A stretch of 18,452 nt of DNA. It comes from G963674685 sp964591275. Lineage in GTDB: Bacteria > Lernaellota > Lernaellaia > JACKCT01. The notes beneath the pieces were generated by a model that was given only the letters and a program-made list of their open reading frames with translations, ran no database searches and had not been told where the DNA came from. Numbering within the stretch: position 1 is the first letter of the stretch; every line of letters starts with the position of its first letter. Below, piece after piece: positions 14,741 through 18,452 of the stretch. The stretch spans positions 1 through 18,452 of the forward strand of contig CAZQAE010000092.1 of NCBI GenBank assembly GCA_964591275.1. The letters run 5' to 3'. Both the position numbers and the translations under genes were made by a program.

Positions 14741-16090
14741 CTAACGTCGGCGGCCACCGGGTCTGGCCGGCGGACGGCGACCGCCGGGGCGAGGTCTGGG
14801 CCTTCCACCGGAGCGGGGGCTTGAACGGTGCTGGGACCGCACGTATCTCCTGTAACGCTCCCAGGTGTAATCGGATGCCAAATCCTCGGCGTAATCCTCG
14901 TCTGTCGGGATGAAGAATGGGATCGTTCTTTTTATCAAAGCTTCAATCGCCGGCAGATTGTACACGTATTCGTCACAGGCCAGCGTGTACGCCTTCCCAG
15001 TTTTACCGATCCGGGCTGTTCGACCAATACGATGCACGTAATCCTCGGGATCCTGCGGCGCATCAAAATTGAAAATATGCGTGACATCGTCGATGTGAAG
15101 TCCTCGGCTGGCTACATCGGAGCAGACGAGAAGGTTCGTCTTGCCTCCCTTAAACTCATCGAGAGTTTTGAGCCTCAGATTCTGGCTCAGATCCCCGGTC
15201 AGTAAACCGACCTTATGCCCGTTACGCACCAATTTTTCGACCACGAATCCGGCCACGATTTTTGTATTGGCGAAAATCATGCCCCTTGGCACGCTCTCTT
15301 TTTGTAACAAGGCCAGAAGCAGCGGGATTTTCATCTCTCGTTCCACATGGAAGATTTTTTCCTCAATTCCCTCCGGGGTAATATGCTCCGGTTGGATTTC
15401 CACAATTGTGGGATTGGACATGAAAGATCTGGAAATCCTTCGAGTATTCCCGTCGATGGTTGCGGAGAACATCATGGATTGGCGTTTTTTCGGTGGCGGC
15501 AAGCGCCTGAGAATCGCCTGAATCTCCTCCTGGAATCCCATGTCCATCAGGCGGTCCGCTTCGTCGATCACAAGAAATTCCGTGCTCCCGAGCCGCAACA
15601 CGCCCCTCCGGATGAAATCCAGGAGCCTGCCAGGCGTCCCCGTGACGATATCCACGCCCCGCTCCAAAGTCATCTCCTGCTTTCGGTAGGCACCGCCGCC
15701 ATAGAAAACATCCACGCGAAGCCCTGTATGCACGCCAAGCAGCCGGGCTTCTTTGTAGGTTTGAATGGCCAATTCGCGCGTTGGGGAAAGTATCAAAGCC
15801 AAAGGGTCGTTGGATATTTTCCCGCCTCGGGCGAGGATACGGGCGTAAAGCGTGATCAAAAATGCCGCAGTTTTTCCGGTTCCCGTCTGCGCCTGGCCGA
15901 TGATATCTCCACCTTGCAAGGTGATGGGAAGAGACTCCTTCTGAATGGCCGTCATTTCCATGAAACCGGCTTCGCGTATGCCTTCCATGAGAGACTCGGG
16001 AAGGTCGAGGTCATCGAATTCAGATCGTTGTACTTTTTTTTCTCGGTCTCCGCGTCGGATTCGGTGCCCCTGGTCAGGTTTATGCGTCAT
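14741..16090 (-). CDS. rhlB: DEAD-box RNA helicase, RhlB-like
   Basis: A 449-residue ATP-dependent RNA helicase. Motifs in order: Q-motif Phe and TAIQ (about 25-50), Walker A AQTGTGKT (67-74), PTRELA (103-108), TPGRL (152-156), DEAD (176-179), SAT (209-211), then the second RecA domain with ANTK, CSDVASRGLHI and HRIGRTAR. The segment CDEYVYNLPAIEALIKRTIPF near residue 370-390 closely resembles the matching part of E. coli RhlB, the degradosome helicase, which supports the name over RhlE or DeaD. The tail after about 418 is an Arg/Gly/Pro-rich basic stretch typical of RNA-binding extensions. AGGAAG lies just before the ATG. It has its own strong terminator and is divergent from the ceramidase-like gene, so it is likely monocistronic. 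No RNase E gene is in view. Confidence 0.9.
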   Translation of the reverse strand: MTHKPDQGHRIRRGDREKKVQRSEFDDLDLPESLMEGIREAGFMEMTAIQKESLPITLQGGDIIGQAQTGTGKTAAFLITLYARILARGGKISNDPLALILSPTRELAIQTYKEARLLGVHTGLRVDVFYGGGAYRKQEMTLERGVDIVTGTPGRLLDFIRRGVLRLGSTEFLVIDEADRLMDMGFQEEIQAILRRLPPPKKRQSMMFSATIDGNTRRISRSFMSNPTIVEIQPEHITPEGIEEKIFHVEREMKIPLLLALLQKESVPRGMIFANTKIVAGFVVEKLVRNGHKVGLLTGDLSQNLRLKTLDEFKGGKTNLLVCSDVASRGLHIDDVTHIFNFDAPQDPEDYVHRIGRTARIGKTGKAYTLACDEYVYNLPAIEALIKRTIPFFIPTDEDYAEDLASDYTWERYRRYVRSQHRSSPRSGGRPRPRPGGRRPPARPGGRRR

Positions 16091-16195
16091 GACTTCCTAT
16101 CCAAAATAGCCCACGAAACGATGCGGGCGAGTAAAATCCGTCTGTTGTGTAACATATTTAAAGTCACCGGAACAGGAGTCTTTGAGATTTATTCT

Positions 16196-16224
16196 TTGAC
16201 AGCGGCCTTGACTTTCCATAACAT
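16196..16224 (+). promoter_or_regulatory. Promoter of the ceramidase-like gene
   Basis: A perfect TTGACA (16196-16201) is 17 bases from TAACAT (16219-16224). Transcription would begin near 16231, about 83 bases before the ATG. Confidence 0.6.
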
Positions 16225-16230
16225 TCGCCG

Positions 16231-16259
16231 CGCAAAACCTGTGACGAGTGCCTTTTGCG
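16231..16259 (+). promoter_or_regulatory. 5'-end hairpin in the ceramidase-like leader
   Basis: CGCAAAA (16231-16237) and TTTTGCG (16253-16259) form a perfect 7-bp stem with a 15-base loop, placed exactly at the predicted transcription start. It may protect the mRNA 5' end; no known riboswitch was recognised. Confidence 0.35.
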
Positions 16260-16313
16260 TTCAAGCAGGATGTCAGGTGGTCGGATCTTCCGGTGAAGCG
16301 AGGAAAATAAAAT

Positions 16314-18125
16314 ATGAGCAAAAAAAATAATTTCAGCGGCATCTTGGTTTTTGGAGCGGCGCTTGCGTTGACATTCGCGGCGTGCCTGTGCGCCTCCGTG
16401 GGATACGCTGCGGATCTTGGCCAGGTGATGGCTGGAGCCATGGAAGTGGATATTACGCCGAAAGTCCTGGGTTACGAGGATCTCAACGGCAACGGTCGAT
16501 TTGACATGGGCGACTCCTCCAGGCCTTTCAAGCTGGGGGACCGGGTCCTCACTTTCGAGGAAGGAAAAATCCTCGTGGGCAACGGCAGCGGCGAGGCTTG
16601 GTACGTCCATGGACCTCTTAAAGCCTCAGTGCTGGTTTTGGAAGATCCTAAAACGCAGATCCGCGTGGCTTTTGTTTCTGCCGATTTATACCTGTTTCTA
16701 CAGCAGGATGTGGATGCCATACGCGCCATGGTGGGGCCGTCAGCCGGAATCGATTTCATCACCATCGCTCCCACGCATAACCACATGGGTCCTGATACGG
16801 TGGGAATGATGGGACTCGATGGAAAATCCGTGGGCGAACTCCTGGAAATCATTTTCGCCGGGGGCGAGGCGCAAAGCGGCATTAACCCCGTCTGGTTTGA
16901 AGGAATGATGCGAAAGATCGCCGGCGCGATTGAAACAGCGGCGGCGAATATGTATCCGGCGAACCTGCGACTGGGCAAAACAAAATTTTCTTTTGGCATG
17001 ATGGACAACCGGGAGCCGCATATTATCGACGACGATCTGATGGTCATGTCGCTGGAAGGACTCAACGGGCAACCCATCGCCACGCTCGTGCAGGGCACTT
17101 GCCATCCGGAATCCGTGCTTTTGTACGCTGACCCGAAATACAGCCTGCTGGATGTCGATAAGCTGGCGCCCAATGTTCGAAAGGCGCAGGGCCATATTCT
17201 CTCGCCCGGTTTCCCCGGCGCCTTAAGAACCTATATTCGCGAAAACGGCGGTGGAACGCCCCTGTATTTCAGCGGCGCGCTTGGCGGCATGATCACAAAT
17301 ATCTGGACCAAAGTTTGGGACCCGGAAAAGCACCCCGAATATCCGGTGAACGCCGACCCTGAGACCGTGCCGGAAAATATTAAGATACCACCTGATTTCA
17401 GGCTTCCCGCCGTGCAGGGCCGAGAGATGGCGAAGGCCGCTTTTAAAGCTCTGGCCGAGGGGGAAACGGCAAAGAACGTGGACATCAGTTTCGAGAAAAA
17501 GAATATTCTGGTCCCTATGGAAAATCCTGTTTTCCGACTTATGTCCGCTTCAGGCATTTTGGGATATAAGCCGGGCGTGCTCTATGATGACGAGGGCCGC
17601 CCGGACCGCAGGACGGGGCGATGGCTAAAGGGCGCATTTATTTCCGGATTGCAAGTGCCCAAGGGCAAGAATATCAAGACCGAAGTCAGCGTTGTCAATG
17701 TTGGTCCCGCGCAGGTCGTCAGCGTTCCCGGCGAAATCCTGGGGGAGTTGTCGGCGGGATTCCCGGATGATTTTGAGACGAATACGAAAAAGTATTATCC
17801 TAAAAACGCCAAACACCATCCGACAGGCGCGGACTATAAACTGGCCTTTCCGCCGATAAAAAAACAGACCACTAGACCCTATCCCTTTGTCTTTTCTTTG
17901 TCGGCGATGGACATGGGTTATATCATCCCACGCTCGGATTTTGATCCTCCGCACGATATTCCGATTCCGCCGGTGGCGGCCTGGTGGTTTTGCTTCGACT
18001 CCTCGTCAAATCCGCATTACGAGGAAAGCATGACCCTGAGCAGCGAGATTGAATTTCGCGTTATGGGTGCCGTCACCGATATCCTCTCAAGGCAAAAAGC
18101 GTGTGAGAACGGGGAAAAGGACTGA
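16314..18125 (+). CDS. Exported neutral/alkaline ceramidase-family hydrolase
   Basis: A 603-residue exported protein related to the neutral/alkaline non-lysosomal ceramidase family, zinc amidases that split ceramide into sphingosine and fatty acid. Residues 1-33 are a signal peptide (cleavage likely after GYA); LTFAAC with Cys24 could alternatively be a lipobox. The mature start GAMEVDITPKVLGYEDLNGNG shows the family's opening strand. THNHMGP (154-160; His155, His157) and GTCHPE (His264) fit zinc ligands. Residues 56-67 (DLNGNGRFDMGD) have the acidic spacing of an EF-hand calcium loop. A C-terminal Ig-like domain usual for true ceramidases is not clearly recognised. AGGAA lies eight bases before the ATG. 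Many bacterial members act on unknown substrates, so ceramide is only a guess. It is a single gene with its own promoter. Confidence 0.85.
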   Translation: MSKKNNFSGILVFGAALALTFAACLCASVGYAADLGQVMAGAMEVDITPKVLGYEDLNGNGRFDMGDSSRPFKLGDRVLTFEEGKILVGNGSGEAWYVHGPLKASVLVLEDPKTQIRVAFVSADLYLFLQQDVDAIRAMVGPSAGIDFITIAPTHNHMGPDTVGMMGLDGKSVGELLEIIFAGGEAQSGINPVWFEGMMRKIAGAIETAAANMYPANLRLGKTKFSFGMMDNREPHIIDDDLMVMSLEGLNGQPIATLVQGTCHPESVLLYADPKYSLLDVDKLAPNVRKAQGHILSPGFPGALRTYIRENGGGTPLYFSGALGGMITNIWTKVWDPEKHPEYPVNADPETVPENIKIPPDFRLPAVQGREMAKAAFKALAEGETAKNVDISFEKKNILVPMENPVFRLMSASGILGYKPGVLYDDEGRPDRRTGRWLKGAFISGLQVPKGKNIKTEVSVVNVGPAQVVSVPGEILGELSAGFPDDFETNTKKYYPKNAKHHPTGADYKLAFPPIKKQTTRPYPFVFSLSAMDMGYIIPRSDFDPPHDIPIPPVAAWWFCFDSSSNPHYEESMTLSSEIEFRVMGAVTDILSRQKACENGEKD

Positions 18126-18138
18126 CAATCCCGATCAC

Positions 18139-18452
18139 TTAAGATTCTTTCTCAATTTCATCAAACCGGCTTGTGTCCATATCGTCAATCGTGACCACTT
18201 TATAATTATTTGGATCCAGCTTATTCCATCCGCGAAAGGCAAGGTAATCATCCAAAACATTTGAGTCGATCATGATGATGTCGCCTCCCATCTCGTGCCG
18301 GTCCCGTCCGTCTTTTTTGGCCTCGGAAATATAGTATTTTTCGTGTGTTTCTTCGTCGAAATGATTACCGCCGCATTTCGTGCTTCTCATTTTTGAAAAG
18401 GTTTTGCCCTTGAAGTAAACGGTGCGACCGTCTTCGGATGCAGCAGCAAGGC
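18139..18452 (-). CDS. C-terminal part of an unidentified protein (5' end beyond window)
   Basis: The frame is open to the window edge, giving the last 103 residues of a longer protein. An internal ATG at 18390 has no ribosome-binding site, and the residues before it (EDGRTVYFKGKTF) read as normal protein, so the gene most likely starts outside. The pattern GNHFDEETHEKYYISEAKKDGRDRH...IIMIDSNVLDDYLAFRGW looks like a small beta-rich domain ending in a helix, similar to short uncharacterised proteins with a Y-[WY]-IS-x-x-KKDG-x-DR motif that I recall from bacterial genomes; I assign no function. Its stop lies 13 bases from the convergent stop of the ceramidase-like gene, with no room for a separate terminator. 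Confidence 0.65.
   Translation of the reverse strand, partial: LAAASEDGRTVYFKGKTFSKMRSTKCGGNHFDEETHEKYYISEAKKDGRDRHEMGGDIIMIDSNVLDDYLAFRGWNKLDPNNYKVVTIDDMDTSRFDEIEKES

Noticed and set aside
15347..16330. 327-codon open frame on the plus strand opposite rhlB
   Set aside because: It covers conserved helicase motifs in antisense and the rhlB-ceramidase intergenic region, including its promoter; no protein-like features.
16097..16610. Two minus-strand frames across the start of the ceramidase-like gene
   Set aside because: They overlap the promoter, leader and signal peptide of that gene and show no family features.

Overview
The window looks like a bacterial chromosome segment of moderate GC from a Gram-negative organism that exports many lipoproteins. 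Three proteins carry a lipobox-type N-terminus ending in Cys. In two of them the mature N-terminus continues into a long tether of repeated x-Asp-Asp-Asp units. Such poly-Asp lipoproteins are familiar from delta-proteobacteria/myxobacteria-like and some uncultured lineages (Lernaellota-like genomes come to mind), but the lineage cannot be fixed from this sequence. I see no phage, IS element, CRISPR array, tRNA or rRNA.

Layout. (1) Bases 1-2213, minus strand: a surface GH31 glycosidase lipoprotein followed four bases later by the start of pgpA (phosphatidylglycerophosphatase A, cut by the window edge), with a good sigma-70-like promoter. (2) Bases 2332-6207, plus strand, divergent from (1): a polytopic membrane protein of GT-C-like appearance, then a GH92 alpha-mannosidase lipoprotein 21 bases downstream. 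Together (1) and (2) form a divergent glycan-processing locus whose 216-base intergenic region holds hairpins and a 21-base imperfect inverted repeat. (3) Bases 6450-6743: a small helical protein of unknown function. (4) Bases 6816-7507, minus: a toxin-first RelE-type toxin/XRE antitoxin module with its own promoter and an operator-like palindrome. (5) Bases 7564-9444, minus: a CocE/X-Pro-dipeptidase-like (S15) alpha/beta hydrolase lipoprotein, preceded by a possible 30-codon micro-ORF. (6) Bases 9676-11982, minus: an RND/MMPL exporter whose promoter sits so close to the ATG that a leaderless mRNA is predicted. (7) Bases 12062-14365, minus: a HelD-like UvrD/Rep-family ATPase. (8) Bases 14384-14740: an intergenic region with a run of hairpins ending in a strong terminator, possibly a small RNA. 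(9) Bases 14741-16090, minus: an RhlB-like DEAD-box RNA helicase. (10) Bases 16314-18125, plus: an exported neutral-ceramidase-like hydrolase with an EF-hand-like loop. (11) Bases 18139-18452, minus: the C-terminal part of an unidentified protein.

Taken together, the exported enzymes (GH31, GH92, S15-like hydrolase, ceramidase-like hydrolase) suggest a bacterium that processes glycans, peptides or esters, and perhaps sphingolipid-type lipids outside the cytoplasm. The cytoplasmic genes concern RNA metabolism (RhlB, HelD). No complete new defence or mobile system is visible. The most unusual signals are the Asp-repeat tethers, the N-terminally reduced GH31, the predicted leaderless RND gene, the HelD-like protein with a low-complexity linker, and the structured region at about 14.6 kb.
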